From assembly GCF_027921745.1 (NCBI RefSeq), contig NC_079239.1:833501-897500 (forward strand): a DNA stretch of 64,000 nucleotides, in the 5' to 3' direction. The stretch's first letter is position 1. The number at the start of each line of letters is the position of its first letter. The translations under genes were made by a program, and so were the position numbers. Shown here piece after piece: positions 10,901 through 22,751 of the stretch. The notes under the pieces were generated by a model. The model saw nothing but the letters and a program-made list of their open reading frames with translations. It was not told where the DNA came from and searched no databases. This stretch comes from Schizosaccharomyces osmophilus (taxonomy: Eukaryota; Ascomycota; Schizosaccharomycetes; Schizosaccharomycetales; Schizosaccharomycetaceae).

Positions 10901-13900
10901 CCTTTGTCTGACGGATCTGGATTTGGAAGCTTGCCAATTTTTCGGAGCCCCCAGAAAATGGGATACCTTGCCCACGAACGTTTTCCATATTTTTTCGATA
11001 CACCCACAACACCAAATCCTTTTTGATGCACTCTTATATAAGATGCGCCAGCATGCAACAAGTTGAAAACATTTCCAAACTGAACGTACTTGGAGCACAC
11101 ATCCAGGGGTATATTGAAAACCGAACAAACCTCCTCAACTTCTTCTGAACTTCGCAGAGGCCAAAGCCCTTGAAACTCAGCGTTGTGCAAAGAAAGAGCT
11201 ACTGGAACAACCTTTGGCAGCAAATAAACTGGAGCCAGCGCGCCGTGATAATCGTTTATATGATATAAATCAATACTTTTGTTCTCCATTATGTTGGCTA
11301 TACATTGATTCCACGCGGAATAAAATATTGCCGAGCTTAAGTCGTCAACGCGAGCAGGATAGGGTTCGGATGTTGTCTGCCTTCTAAAGACAGGTGCATC
11401 CAATAGCAAGTATGTTATGTTCTTATGCACATATCGGTAAACGTTGATTAAATAGGATTGTCCTATAATTACCACAGTGATTGGATCGTCTGCTTCCATA
11501 TCAGGATATATCACATCACCCACGCATGGAATAACCCATAGCAAGTCTTGGTGCTCTAAGTTTCTTACCATTAGTTGTGCCATAACGCCCAATCCACCAA
11601 TCTTGATTCTTATATTCAAAGTCGGAATATCATACTCAAGAGTTGCGAGAAGTATTGTTTTCCTATTGCCTTGAAAGCTACCTTTCTTTTTCATACCCAT
11701 CATTTTGGGGAACTCCATCATTCTAAATATGATATTATTACTTTTTTCCGTTTCAGAAACATCAGTAAAGTATTTATCAGTATACCCTTTTCCAAAGTCA
11801 TTGAACTTCACGTGATAAAACAACCTTTTAAAGAGTAAAACAGAAGTTAACCCTGAAATAAGAGGAAGAAGAATAAAACAAATGTAAATTCCCATAGAAA
11901 CATAAACGGATCCTGAAGGATGAGTATAAAGTCGACGAGCTTGGGGATCAAACGTTATTTTCCATGATAGACTTTTTTTAGGAGGCTCAGATTGCACGAA
12001 AAATACATTGTCTTCTAATGCGGAAGGACTTGCCCGCGAAAGGTATGAATCATTCCGTACACTACCATAAATGTAAGACGGATCAGGTTTCCCTTTTTCA
12101 TTTAGACCCCATACATTGAGTTGAAAAGCTGAAGGATAAGTGTCAGATATTATATGTCCAACAAAGCTTCCATTTTCCTGTATAGACATTTTGTTTCGAT
12201 CATCAGCATCATAAGCCCATTGTGTTATTTCACTGTCCAGATACATCTGTGGGAACCATCTTTTATGCGAAAAAGCTGCATCGGATTCTTGCATGTGATT
12301 TGCGGAACCAGTTAGCTCACTCCAGTACTGTACCATAACATGATGACCCACCCATTTGTGATGACTAGAAATTGACTGTTTCTTTAGATAACATCGAGTA
12401 AATGAACCATCGTATTCCTGCCAAGACGACCAGCTTGATCCGAAATCCATCGAGTAACGGAACAGATCAGCACCAGGTGCAGAATGATTTAAACTCAAGT
12501 GTTTTCCTTCTAACTGTAATAAATCGAAAGAGTAATTGGCATTAGGAAAAATCATAGGATTGTTAAGAGACCCAATTCGCAGCAGGAAGTGATCAACTGA
12601 ATCAGTGAATGCCGATCCATCATTGGTAGTAACGTTAGAAACAGTAATTTGGTGTATACCATCCTGAAGGTTATACAAGACAGCTGACCACCTAAATCTG
12701 CTGCTGGGTTGACCCGTGAAGCGTAATTGGTCTTCAGAAATTATTGTATCGCAAGTAACAGACTCATAATCGAATTCTCCTAGGGCATTATTTTGAGTTT
12801 TAGATGTAACGTGAATACTTTCAGTAATTGATTGACAACTCATTTCCTCTGAAAATTCTATAATGACATTTACCTTTCCATGAGTATTGACAATTCTTGA
12901 ATCATGCTTCGGGGAGATTTTGGTGATCATAGGGCGCCGAGGAATATATTCGTCAATCGGGACGAATAGTTTGAAACCGTAAGCATCGAGTGCAACATTC
13001 GGAAGACAGCCAGCAACCAATTCGTTTGATGTATCCAGTTTTTTATTTGATTCATGTAGGATATACTCATCATACGGATAAACGAGATTCTTGACCGTTG
13101 TTCCAGCACCATATGGTGCTACAATCGCATCTTGCGAGTCACAATCATAACTTAACTCGATGGAATGGTTGTGGTTAGTAAATAACAGCCATACGTCGGT
13201 AGTTGATAGTGTATGACTAGAAGCATAGGAATACTCGGAAGTCAAGTCCTGCAAAGGCGATAAAGAACCTCTAACGACACTAAAGACACCAACCGTTGTC
13301 GGATTGACCCCACTGTTAGGCATATATTCAACGAAAGTCCAATTTCCTAACCTCTTAGATTGCCAACCATCAACTAAAGCCGGATATCTCCGTCTAATAT
13401 CTTGGAACTCGATAAAAACTTGCCTCTCAACTTTAGCAACGTCAAAGTGGTCTAGCGTGTTCCAACTATCAAAGCAACCCTTCCTAGCGGGAGTAAGATC
13501 AATAGCTGGATAGGTAGAGGAATTTCCAGTATAGCATCCATGGATGTACCAAGCGATTGAAGAACACATAGGCTGTCGACTATATAAATAGTTGTCGGCT
13601 CTGTTGTCGAGAACATACAAGCCTTGTTCATCACCGTAATAAATTAACGGAACACCGGGAAAAAGAAAAAAGGATATCATCGTACCAAGAATCAGTCTGC
13701 CGGGTCCATCCACAACTGAAGACCAGCGGAAAACGTCGTAATTTGAAACTCCGTACAAATGCCTCGGGTCATGCTCCCCAGTCATAGCGTTTAAAGCATC
13801 TTCATTGATTGCGATCGTTTCCCAGGCTTCTGTTAAATCCGTGGGCAAATCAAATGGAATTTCCATCAAACCATCCATTCTCAGAAATCGAAGCAGTATA

Positions 13901-15117
13901 CGATAAAATGAATAATGAAAAGCAGCGGCGTCTAAAGCATTTTTTCGTTCTTCTCGTAGAAAAAAAGTATCATTTGAAGGAGTAAGAGCATAGGCATCTT
14001 GAATACTGGAAGGTCGTTGATCGGGTTTTCTACCTCTCCCGTAATATATAGAGCCGTAGCTCGATGATCCTGTAACTTCACCAGGAATAAAAAAGTTTTG
14101 TTTATTATGCTTTCTAGCGCAATCCCGTATGCTGTCAGCCCAATCAGCTAAAAAGTCAACAGTCATTTGCGTAGCCTTATCAACACGAAATCCATCTACA
14201 TCAAGCATAGAAATAACTAAGCAAGAAAGCCTTTTAAGTTTTTCAGAAACGGATGGTTTCCATTCTCTCAATCGATCTTGAACCGAGGCAAACTTCGACA
14301 ACTGTCGTTCCCAATCAGGGTGGCTACCAAAGGCCTCTGTATCTCCGTATTGATCGAATTCGGAATCATAACAACCCTTCCATTCTAAAACCACGGGATA
14401 CCCATCTTCACCCCAGAATTCGGGAAGGGTGCATTCAAAGTCCCACTCATTTTGAAAAGCCCAATCTCGATAACGGTGCTCGCTTTTCCATAAGGCATTA
14501 TGCTCCATTAAAGAAAACGGAGTCGTGGTATTAACATAATTTTGAAACCCAACAAGGTCGGAAAGCGTCGCAACAGTAAGGTCTACTATTATATACATAT
14601 TCCTTTTATGTACTTCTTCAATGGTACTCCTCCAATCATCAATTGTTCCCAAATGAGGATCCAGCAAGGTAAAATCCAGAGGGGAATACTGATCTGCACC
14701 CCAAGGCAGGTTCACAAATGGTGTACCAGCGAGATAGATACCCTTGACACCCATGCCTTGAAGGTAATCCAAAGATTTTTTAACTCCAATAATGTCACCG
14801 CCATTTCGAAATTCTGTTTCAAGCATATCGTATTCGAATCTGGTGCCATTGATATCATTGTTAGTGGGATCACCGTCAACCCACTTATCCAAAGCAATTG
14901 TGTATAAGGGAAATCTCCACGATTTAGGGCTAGGGAAGAAATCATGGTCCATCCATACTCCAGAATAATCAATGGGATTAGTAGCAGCCTCATTGGTATT
15001 TAAATTCCATGGTATCTTTTCCGGGTCATACGGTGCACAGCTAACATGAAGGTAATAAAATAAAAACAGGTAGACGAACAATAAACAATGAGATAATGAG
15101 AAACGTTTGGGAATCAT
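7969..15117 (-). CDS. mok11: Cell wall alpha-1,3-glucan synthase (Mok11/Ags1 family)
   Basis: 2382 residues, uninterrupted, ATG at 15117. Order of parts: signal peptide (about 1-27); an extracellular GH13 amylase-like domain with nucleophile-type GFRVDKA (Asp 313) and acid/base-type FIPGEVTG (Glu 347); a membrane segment near 1068-1092; a cytosolic GT5 glycogen-synthase-like domain starting with KIGGLG (Lys 1172) and containing DEPFGLVAVEFGRKG; a Ser/Glu-rich linker; and a multi-pass C-terminal region from about 1950. The family makes and transfers alpha-glucan to the wall. Length matches S. pombe paralogues (about 2350-2410). Gene order next to sft2 and aah2 picks mok11 over mok12, mok13 or ags1. 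In S. pombe mok11-mok14 are sporulation-linked. Confidence 0.92.
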   Translation of the reverse strand: MIPKRFSLSHCLLFVYLFLFYYLHVSCAPYDPEKIPWNLNTNEAATNPIDYSGVWMDHDFFPSPKSWRFPLYTIALDKWVDGDPTNNDINGTRFEYDMLETEFRNGGDIIGVKKSLDYLQGMGVKGIYLAGTPFVNLPWGADQYSPLDFTLLDPHLGTIDDWRSTIEEVHKRNMYIIVDLTVATLSDLVGFQNYVNTTTPFSLMEHNALWKSEHRYRDWAFQNEWDFECTLPEFWGEDGYPVVLEWKGCYDSEFDQYGDTEAFGSHPDWERQLSKFASVQDRLREWKPSVSEKLKRLSCLVISMLDVDGFRVDKATQMTVDFLADWADSIRDCARKHNKQNFFIPGEVTGSSSYGSIYYGRGRKPDQRPSSIQDAYALTPSNDTFFLREERKNALDAAAFHYSFYRILLRFLRMDGLMEIPFDLPTDLTEAWETIAINEDALNAMTGEHDPRHLYGVSNYDVFRWSSVVDGPGRLILGTMISFFLFPGVPLIYYGDEQGLYVLDNRADNYLYSRQPMCSSIAWYIHGCYTGNSSTYPAIDLTPARKGCFDSWNTLDHFDVAKVERQVFIEFQDIRRRYPALVDGWQSKRLGNWTFVEYMPNSGVNPTTVGVFSVVRGSLSPLQDLTSEYSYASSHTLSTTDVWLLFTNHNHSIELSYDCDSQDAIVAPYGAGTTVKNLVYPYDEYILHESNKKLDTSNELVAGCLPNVALDAYGFKLFVPIDEYIPRRPMITKISPKHDSRIVNTHGKVNVIIEFSEEMSCQSITESIHVTSKTQNNALGEFDYESVTCDTIISEDQLRFTGQPSSRFRWSAVLYNLQDGIHQITVSNVTTNDGSAFTDSVDHFLLRIGSLNNPMIFPNANYSFDLLQLEGKHLSLNHSAPGADLFRYSMDFGSSWSSWQEYDGSFTRCYLKKQSISSHHKWVGHHVMVQYWSELTGSANHMQESDAAFSHKRWFPQMYLDSEITQWAYDADDRNKMSIQENGSFVGHIISDTYPSAFQLNVWGLNEKGKPDPSYIYGSVRNDSYLSRASPSALEDNVFFVQSEPPKKSLSWKITFDPQARRLYTHPSGSVYVSMGIYICFILLPLISGLTSVLLFKRLFYHVKFNDFGKGYTDKYFTDVSETEKSNNIIFRMMEFPKMMGMKKKGSFQGNRKTILLATLEYDIPTLNIRIKIGGLGVMAQLMVRNLEHQDLLWVIPCVGDVIYPDMEADDPITVVIIGQSYLINVYRYVHKNITYLLLDAPVFRRQTTSEPYPARVDDLSSAIFYSAWNQCIANIMENKSIDLYHINDYHGALAPVYLLPKVVPVALSLHNAEFQGLWPLRSSEEVEEVCSVFNIPLDVCSKYVQFGNVFNLLHAGASYIRVHQKGFGVVGVSKKYGKRSWARYPIFWGLRKIGKLPNPDPSDKGEGVFEVTDESLRNLELTKEDDKRQAQEWAGLEIDSNADLLIFVGRWSIQKGIDLIADIAPIILENYNAQIVVIGPVIDLYGKFAAEKFEALMQKYPRRLFSRPVFTHLPQYIFSGADFALIPSRDEPFGLVAVEFGRKGTLGIGANVGGLGQMPGWWYAVESSTTSHLLKQFEQACRQALSSTKETRTKLRAISAVQRFPISEWVIRLNKHINTCIKFCLKNNSEILNGVSNQQQNFQSSFLDDESFKQDLGESEGEQQLFDQLRHESLNTKDISKNLHEKELFSIGEASKDGEVSETSESLENVSSSSFDELPRRDEYRNQLIEFDLVQPVSEPTVEENFHHTNTVGDNSKSNEVEDVLENTDSFDIASESDLKLDKRFDSFDGSNNNVFESSEMFLPHNSSQLSIASVRSNLRDFSLTKVPRKFDDEDGKALCIFAERLQELTPKSSISNLCIDHFIMKCTRKYFNEVKSLQLGSSKPEKLHFFNDAAVTSSVNNLPELAQNKDGFIDENELDKQVLQLPEKEEAEYVYEFEQYHGCRKLLQHQILGWPLYTVILALGQILAVTSFQLSLLSGSSEQSVSFLYVVCGIYVASTFFWYTMHCLIPSVHCLALPFVIYGLAFFFVGLVSFENLGGSRIWLARLATCTYAAASGSQALYFSLNFGDEGNYDVLYWIIRACFIQGCQQLWSSALWYWGSYMSSKPNKYGISEQVHSVHWVYAIVWSISLILLCFTVLLYRGLPNFYRQIPPKIPAFYRSVLRRRLILWFFFASILQNYWMSTLQGRSWAFVWSARSANRWVTFLLVIFFYVAIWLGAISGLASLSQKHSWILPILGLGFGAPRWLQTLWGTSNLGLYLPYFGKAAPYMSRMLWLWLGLLDTVQAVGIGIILLQTLTREHINLVLNVGQVIGAVASMVGRATSPCRIGPANVFLDFTSWQPKDGVKILASAPFWICLICQLGIVVGYYLFFRRENLMRP

Positions 15118-15531
15118 TCTTTTCTCGCTTGTAAGACTCTATGGAGAAAGAAGGAAAACGTTTCTTGTAAAGAACAGAATAGGAAGGGCCACTCTTAGCA
15201 AAGACCTGCCTAATAGTTTTTCTAGTATTTTTGAAAAATAAGACAGATTAAAATAAATTCCTTTTGCTCTAAGCAAAGTATTATAAAAGTAATGATTGTA
15301 CAATACAAAAGGAGTGCTTTCAAACGAAAGAAAGAAAGCAATTCTTTTTACTAATGAAAAAGATAGATGCTTTTGTTTGGTTGTTGGTCGAGAAAAAAAA
15401 CAATTTGTAGTAGGCCCCATGTTTGTTTACATTTGTGCATCCCCGGTACACAAATAAAAACAAGCAGCAATTGCCCATACCTAGAACCATCCAGCATACT
15501 ATCCAACAACAAAAATAGATTTATCAAAAGA
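15118..15531. promoter_or_regulatory. Divergent mok11/aah2 promoter region
   Basis: 414 bases separate the two divergent start codons of two alpha-glucan-related genes. The stretch carries a perfect 11-base FLEX core (separate entry). Short open frames here have no conserved content. Sharing a promoter suggests the synthase and the amylase-like enzyme are expressed together. Confidence 0.6.
15420..15430 (-). promoter_or_regulatory. FLEX-type forkhead (Mei4) site
   Basis: Read on the minus strand, the sequence is GTAAACAAACA, the core bound by the meiotic forkhead factor Mei4 (full consensus GTAAACAAACAWA; 12 of 13 bases match here). It is 102 bases upstream of the aah2 ATG and about 300 bases upstream of the mok11 ATG. 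That Mei4 uses it is inference. Confidence 0.55.
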
Positions 15532-17518
15532 ATGGATGTACTTCTGGTAAAATTTTTCATCCTTTGTTTTTTTTCGATCAGTCTTTTTCAACTCTCGCAA
15601 GCAGGACACAGCGTTGATGAATGGAAAGAAAGATCAATATATCAAGTCATTACCGATAGGTTCTCTCTAAATAAAGATGCTCACGAAAGACTTCCTTGTG
15701 ATCCAGCTCGATTTATGTATTGTGGAGGAACTTGGAATGGAATTCGAGATCATCTTGACTATATTCAAGACATGGGCTTTGATGCCGTAAGTTTCATATA
15801 AAGCCATTACAAAAAAAAACCCACTGACTGTTTAGATATGGATATCTCCTATATTCGAAAACGAAGAGGGAAATAAGATTGATGGTTGGTCATATCATGG
15901 ATACTGGACGAAAAATCTGTATGGCTTAAATCACCATTATGGAACGAAAGAAGACTTCAAAAATTTAGTAGAAGAGTTGCACAGAAGGGATATGTGGATA
16001 CTATTGGATATAGCTATAAATTCGATGGCTTTAAACGGACCCCTTGAGAATATAACGTTCGATGGAGTGGTACCTTTTAACGATGAGTCATATTTCCATC
16101 CATTTTGTTGGGTTGATTATGAACTGAATGATGTTGAAATAGTTCAAAATGTATGACCAAACTAATCGGAAAATTCAAACTCGAGAATTGACCTACCTAA
16201 GTTTTAGTGTGGTTTGTTGTGGTAGCATATGAACACCACTAGCAAAACTATAGTGAACAGAGGCTAACTAAAGTCTTTTCTAGTGCTGGCTTGGAGATGA
16301 CAATCTTGTTTTAGCAGATTTGGATACAGAAAATCCCGTTATTGTAGAAATATTGCAGAAATGGCTTCGCAATGTCGTAGAGGAATATGACATAGATGGA
16401 ATTCGTTTTGATGCTACAAAGCATGCTCCTGTGGAGTTCTGGTCAAAGATGGCAGAAGCTGCTGGAGTATTTACGATTGGTGAATATTTTACGGGATCGC
16501 CAAGTGAAGCCTGCGACTATCAGAATGCTGGTTTAGATTCTTTTTTGAATTTTCCTCTTTATTGGCCGATGACTTGGGCTTTTAACAATACTGGTCTTCA
16601 ATGTGAAGCACTTGCGACGGTAATTAATCAAATTCATTCTCAATGCCGAGATGTGAATGCATTGGGAACGTTCATCGGAAATCACGACTTGCCTCGAATT
16701 GCTCATAATAACACAGATCAAGCCCGTGTCATGAACGCAATTAGCTTTGTCATGATGTGGGATGGAATTCCTATTATATATTATGGAACGGAACAAAATT
16801 TCAACACTTTTCATGATCCTTTTAACAGGGAAGCACTTTGGTTGTCTAAATTCGACACGGGTAACGTGTACTATAAATTGATTGGGGCCTTGAACCGTTT
16901 TCGAAAGTCAGTCCAGAAGAAAGACCCCGAATACGTGAATACCCAATCTACCATTCTAAAAGTGCAACTTCATTATATGGTTATCCAGAAGCATAAAGTT
17001 ATCAGTGTTTTAGGGAATTGGGGTGTTCACAGTCAAGAAGGCTTAACAATTTTATTCATTCCAATGGACGCTCATCCGGGAGATGTTTATTACGATGTTA
17101 TCAGCGACAAAACGTACAAGGTGGACCAGCAAGGAAAACTTAGTGTTGAAATTTTCTTTGGATTTCCTGTTGTAAGTACTTTTGATGTTAATTCTTTCAA
17201 TGCTTGCGTACTAACTTTGTTGTATAGATATTGTATCCGCAAACACAGGGTGAAATCCATATTCCTGAGTTTACCCCTACCCTATTACCGGAGACTACAT
17301 TTATTCCTAGTATTACGATTACAACTCATTATGTGGAACCCACCTACGACGTCCCTTTTGGTTATGATATGCGCGATCATCCAGGAGGTCAACGATTCTG
17401 GAATTCCATTGTTTCACAAAAGAGCTCCTCGCCTGAAAGTACTTCAGCCCCAGGGAAAGTATTGCCCATCCTTTTATCTTTTTTCACCTTGCTCTTGCCT
17501 ATCTTTGTTCTCGCGTGA
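15532..17518 (+). CDS. aah2: Alpha-amylase homologue, GPI-type (Aah2), four exons
   Basis: Exons 15532-15786, 15836-16150, 16284-17171 and 17228-17518 join in frame to 582 residues; I recall about 581 for S. pombe Aah2. There is an N-terminal signal peptide (to about SQAGHS) and a C-terminal hydrophobic tail (ILLSFFTLLLPIFVLA) after a Ser/Pro stretch, the layout of a GPI-anchored protein. GH13 region II is GIRFDATKH (Asp 233), region III TIGEYF (Glu 257), region IV FIGNHDLPR (Asp 325), so the catalytic triad is present. Region I reads DIAINS instead of DxxxNH: Ser 148 replaces the usual His. Aah proteins act at the cell surface on wall alpha-glucan. It is divergent from mok11. Confidence 0.93.
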
Positions 17519-17786
17519 ACTTTCAAATACCTACTTACCATATCCTTATTGACGACTATGATAATTTAATATGAATACAAATATCACATTCAAAATTATT
17601 CCAATAATATGAATGGAAATATATGTTTTTTGAATTGGCATTCATTCTGTCTTGTTTATTAACGTAGAAAGTCAAGTTTCCTTATTTCGATTGCAAACCC
17701 TAATAAGACTTTACGAGATACCACCAAGTTACTTGTTTACTTGATCGCATTCTTGCCAATTTGCTAAAACCATTCTCAATTTTTTG

Positions 17787-20700
17787 ATGAATCTTTATGA
17801 AAATCTAATATCCTTCTTGAACTCTCTTAGCTTAGATTCACGTAAAAAGAATGCCGACTTGAAAAAGGTTCGTTTCTCAATTTCAATAAAGTGAATATTG
17901 TTCTAACCTTTTGTTCAAGGATGCTGAATCATCGATTAAGCTCCTGGAGCAAATTAAACAAGACTCTGATTTAAAATTGGCGCTAGGTACGTTTCATACT
18001 GGGAGTCTGTGATTGAAACGCGTATGTTAATTTCTTGGTAGTATTAAAGCAAGACGCTTCATTCTTTGGACCTTTTATTTGTGCGCTTGACAGAAAGCTG
18101 GATCGTTACATTATTCCTGGATTAAACTCAATTCAATTACTAGCGATTAATAGTGCCTTACCTTCCGTACGTGAAATTTAGTCCTTGAAACTTCCGCTTA
18201 GAACTAACTAACAACTAGTCTATTCTTTCAGAATTGTTACGTGTATTAGATGACACATCGTCTTTAGGACAAGATGTGCAATTAAGAATACTCCAGGTAA
18301 TTCCTATTGTTTGCACAAATTATGCTGAGTATATGCAATTACCGTTATTGGTTTCTGCGCTTCATACCTGCTTTGCTTTACATAATGATAGGAACTTAAT
18401 AGTTTCTAATGCTGCTTCTGCTACACTTCGTCAGGTTGTGATATTGGTTTTTGACCATTTAAATTATGAAACCTCGGCACAGAGGGTTAATAAAGATCTA
18501 TTTTCTGGTTTGCTTACTATCTTCTCTAATCTCTGTGCTTTGATTCGTTCTGGAAGCTCAGATTTACTGAAAGTCAATGGCATATCCGATACTTTTGGTT
18601 TGGAGTTAATTGAAAGTATTCTAGTAAATCACCATCATTTGTTTGAACGATCTGAGTTTCAAGACTCAGTCCGGAAAGACCTACTTCCCATTATTACCGC
18701 CTCTCTCGCCTCCATGTCTAACTTTTCCGTAGCTCTTCGTGTTGCTCGTATTTTATCCATTCTTTTTCAGCATCATACAGCTTCCTTAAGCTTGGATGTC
18801 GAAGTCATTTTGACCTTTATAATAAGTTCTCTGGAGAACTCAGAGGCTCCGTGGAAAAAGGCTTTATTCTTGGAAGTTTTACGCTGTCTGTTTAATAATT
18901 CTGAACTCATATTTATTATGTATTCGTTATTTGATGGTGTTGAAGGAAGGAAACCAATCATCTCTAAATTAATTACTTCACTCAATCGGATTATTAATGA
19001 AAAGCCTTCGATGATAGGAGTAGGTTCTCGAGTACTACTGCCTGATTTTACAGACGATCATTCTTCGGTTTTTTCATCCACACTTGCATTTGAAATGGGG
19101 AAAATAATTGGTACATTCACTGGTTCAAAACCAGAGCAAGTAATAGGTATTTGTCGTGCTACAATCCTGAAAACTCCGTGCATTGAGCAATTTGACAAGC
19201 AAGATCCGCCCATCGTACCCGCTGCTTATTTGGTTTATCTGGCTATGTGTTCTTTGGTATCTCTTTGCAAATTTACTGCAGAGTTTGTTATGGATTTTCA
19301 CGAAAATGCCTCAGACAATGAACTCTCGGGTTTGCTTTCCTCTCTACAATCTAATGAAGATATGGAATTGTATCCGGATATATATCCAAAATTGAAATGC
19401 TATTACGGCATAATTTCCCAGAATTGGACTGCCTTTCTGGTTTCATATTCTACTTTCATGTCCTGTGCATTGAGCATGGAGTTGCTAAAGTTTAGTGTCG
19501 ATTCTTATGTGAAATTTATTTGTGTTTGTACGATCTTCAGGTTGGAAACCCCTCGAGATGCTTTGCTGACAACTCTCAGCAACAAAGCTGTACCTTCAAT
19601 TTTGTTGACTGGAAATACGCCGAATAGCAACTCGAATACCGTCTCTAATAACGGACGTTTGTCCACTTCGACTATGTTTAGTGTCGAAGGATTAAAGGAA
19701 GCAGCGACGACCATAGCTGGAATGGCAACTTACGATAGTCATGATGATAAACATAAATCATTTTCTTTAAGAGAAATTATATTTTTGCGAAGTTTGTCTT
19801 TCGTTGCTCAACAGGTTGGCGAACTATTGGGTAAAGGATGGAAAATATTGCTTGAAACGGTTGATAAAGCAGATATTATTTTAAACAGATCTCCTTCATC
19901 TAAACATTTGTCGACCAGCAGCTTAGGTCGTCTAAACTCTTCGCATTCGGTTGGGCATGAGGGTAAAGTCATGACTGGTCTAATGGATCATGAAGTGATA
20001 TCGTATAGAAGCGAACTTTCCGAACTCATGTTATCTACTTCTAAATATAGTGACCCATCTTTTTTGGAGTTCCTTGAATCTCTACTGACAGTCCTCACGT
20101 CCTCGTGTATAGATCAAACGAATAGTTTGACTGTACCGGTGCAGCCTGAAGAGAGGACTTCTATATCATCTCGAGGATCTTCAGCGAGGCTTTCAGCAAA
20201 TAGATCTATTTCGGGGGGGATTCGCCTACTACGGAAAAACTCGGAAGTCTTTTATTCATTCACTATTTTGGAAATGATAAGTTCCTGTAACTCAGGTCGT
20301 TTGAGCAATACAAAGAAAGTAAACGAAATATGGCCTCTAATCTCTTCTTCGTTAAACGATATTTTCAAAAATTCAACGGTTCCCCCAGAACTTAGAACAA
20401 GAGCTGCCAAGTGTTTAGCTAATATATTGGTAGAACTCTGTTCTTGCATTTCAAGTGAAAAAACTGTAGACAACAGAAAATTTCAGCAACAGTTTCTACA
20501 ATCAGTGAACTTGCTACAATCGTCGGTTGAAATTTCCGATACTACATCGAAAAACGTCGAATATGATATTTCTTCAATTGGCCTCGAAGCTTTAGCGTTA
20601 ATTTTAGAAACGGTAGGACATAATTTGTTTGAAGGATGGATTTATGTATTTGATATGCTTCGATTTAGTTGTGCCGAATGCTCCGATTTGTTTGGCCAGG

Positions 20701-22751
20701 ACAAAGGGGCAAAGACCGTGAGATTGGCTTTTTCCTGTTTACAGCTAATATGTACCGACTTTTTGGGCTCATTGGACATGGATAACTATCTTGATTTGCT
20801 GGATACGTTACTTGTGTTTTGTCGACAAGAAAAGGATGCCAATGTATCACTCACTGCAGTCGGATTGTTTTGGATTGTTTCGGATACATTAAAAAGCATG
20901 TTTAGTAAGTCCGACTGTTCTTGTACTTATACTTCCTTGGAAGAATTATATATGTTCACCACCACGAAGAGAAGAGACATTTTGCCAGAAGTATTATGGA
21001 TTATGCTACTTGTGCATCTAGCAGATTTGTGTGAAAATTCATGGGCCAGTGTGAGAGATGGTGCTGCTCAAATACTATTTCGAATTTTCAATTCTCAATG
21101 CTCAAACCTGGGAATCAATGCATGGGCTTCCTGCTGTCAACTTGTTATTTTAAAGATTCTTTCATCACAAACAAAACTTGCAAAGGCAGCACTGAACAGT
21201 GATGTTCATAATGAAGACGCTGAGCAAACGAGTGCTTTAATAATTAGCGGTATAGCTAATGTATTTTCAGCAAACATGGACATGCTTTTAAAGGTGGAAG
21301 GAATTTTGAATGTTGTGAAAGAGACGTTCAAATTTATGCAAAACTTTCATAACGGTAACTATAAACGTATTTGCATGAGTAATTTTAAAGCGTTGAGGGA
21401 GCTGGCCTTCCATTCGTCTCAGTACAAACAAAAATCATTGATCTTCAACGAATTGGTCGAACTTGAATTCGAAAATTGGATATCTTTCTGTGAACTTTCT
21501 TTTGACGACCCTGTCATAAGCGGTTTACCTCAGGAAGGTCTCAAATTACTCGTTGAATGTTTGTGTTATTTATTAAAATCATATCGGTTTGAGGAAGAGA
21601 AGCTCTTTCCCGCGTCAACAAGGATACGTAAAATTATATTTTATGAAGCAAGTCCATCATATGCCTTGGACATAGACTTCTTATCTTCGTTACAGGAAGC
21701 GACATTTGCATTATTAGATTGCTTGATTGAAGAATACAATCAGGAAGGTATAGTCGTCGACATTTGGGCTGACATATTATATTATGCATTTCATGAAGAC
21801 AAGTTATCACCAAACTCGTTACCGACATATATTTGCTTTTCGAAGAAAATATTAGAACGAGTGAAACAAATTACTGCGGAGAAGAATCTGCCTATGCTTG
21901 TTTTATCGCACTTTTTTGACTCGTTATTAGTACCTATGAAATTAAAATATCGATGTCCAAAGCCGAGCCGTATCATTGAGAACCAAGCACCTATCTGGAC
22001 AATTGCGAGCTCAGTATTTGTTGATTTGATTACAAACTGCTTTTTACGACTTGAAAGAAAAGATGCGTTGGAAGAAAATGATCAATTAAAGGTGTTATTT
22101 GACTTTTGCGTGAAAGCTATGCGATCGGCTGTATATCCAGATATAAATTACGAATTTGTTTGGAGTCTTGAAAAGACTTTTGAAGAGCAAGACGTCAATT
22201 GCATAAAAGCGTTACATTCTCTTTGGAAGCCATATCTGCATTCATCTTCGTTATCGGCCCAGATTCGGGAATATTTTACGGTGTTTTGTAAGGGATCCGT
22301 TCAGTACCAAATGCGGGAAACTGAACCTATGGTGATATGTTCAAATGAGGTTGAGGTACAAAAAGAAACAGGGTATGCTTACTTTCCTTCGACGGAGACG
22401 CCTATACCGAATTGCCGTCCGCGGGTGGCAGAGCTTTGCTATTCGATTTTGTTGCAAGAATGTCAGTCGTCCTTTGAACAAGTTAGAGAGGAGGTGATGC
22501 TTATGTTACAAAGTCGTATATGTTGGTCTTTGAAAAGGTACATGGCAGATCGATTTGTATCGGGTTTGCTTCCGTTGGCAGATTGTCAAAAGGAGGATAT
22601 GGATAAAGTGACCGAATGTGTTTCGTCGGAACCCATCTTGTTTTCAAGCTCTGTTCGGTCCCTCTTGCGACGTGCTTATTATACTATGAACGCACTTCCC
22701 GTATCTAGTAATATGAATTTAAAGATTGGCGAATTGACTTTAGGAAAATAA
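17787..22751 (+). CDS. mon2: Mon2-type Golgi/endosome traffic protein (large HEAT-like scaffold)
   Basis: Exons 17787-17867, 17920-17986, 18042-18166 and 18219-22751 join to 1601 residues; I recall about 1616 in S. pombe. The first three exons give the DCB start of Mon2: SLSLDSRKKNADLKK, then a KLLEQIKQDSDLKLALVL stretch, then FFGPFICALDRKL. The rest is helical repeat with HDS-like features (GWKILLETVD, LRTRAAKCLANIL, VRDGAAQILFRIF). It lacks a Sec7 domain, as expected for Mon2. Mon2 works with a flippase and Dop1 in endosome-to-Golgi transport. The donor of intron 1 (GTTCGT) is atypical; the other introns have GTACGT donors. A CTAAC branch sequence supports intron 1. Confidence 0.88.
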
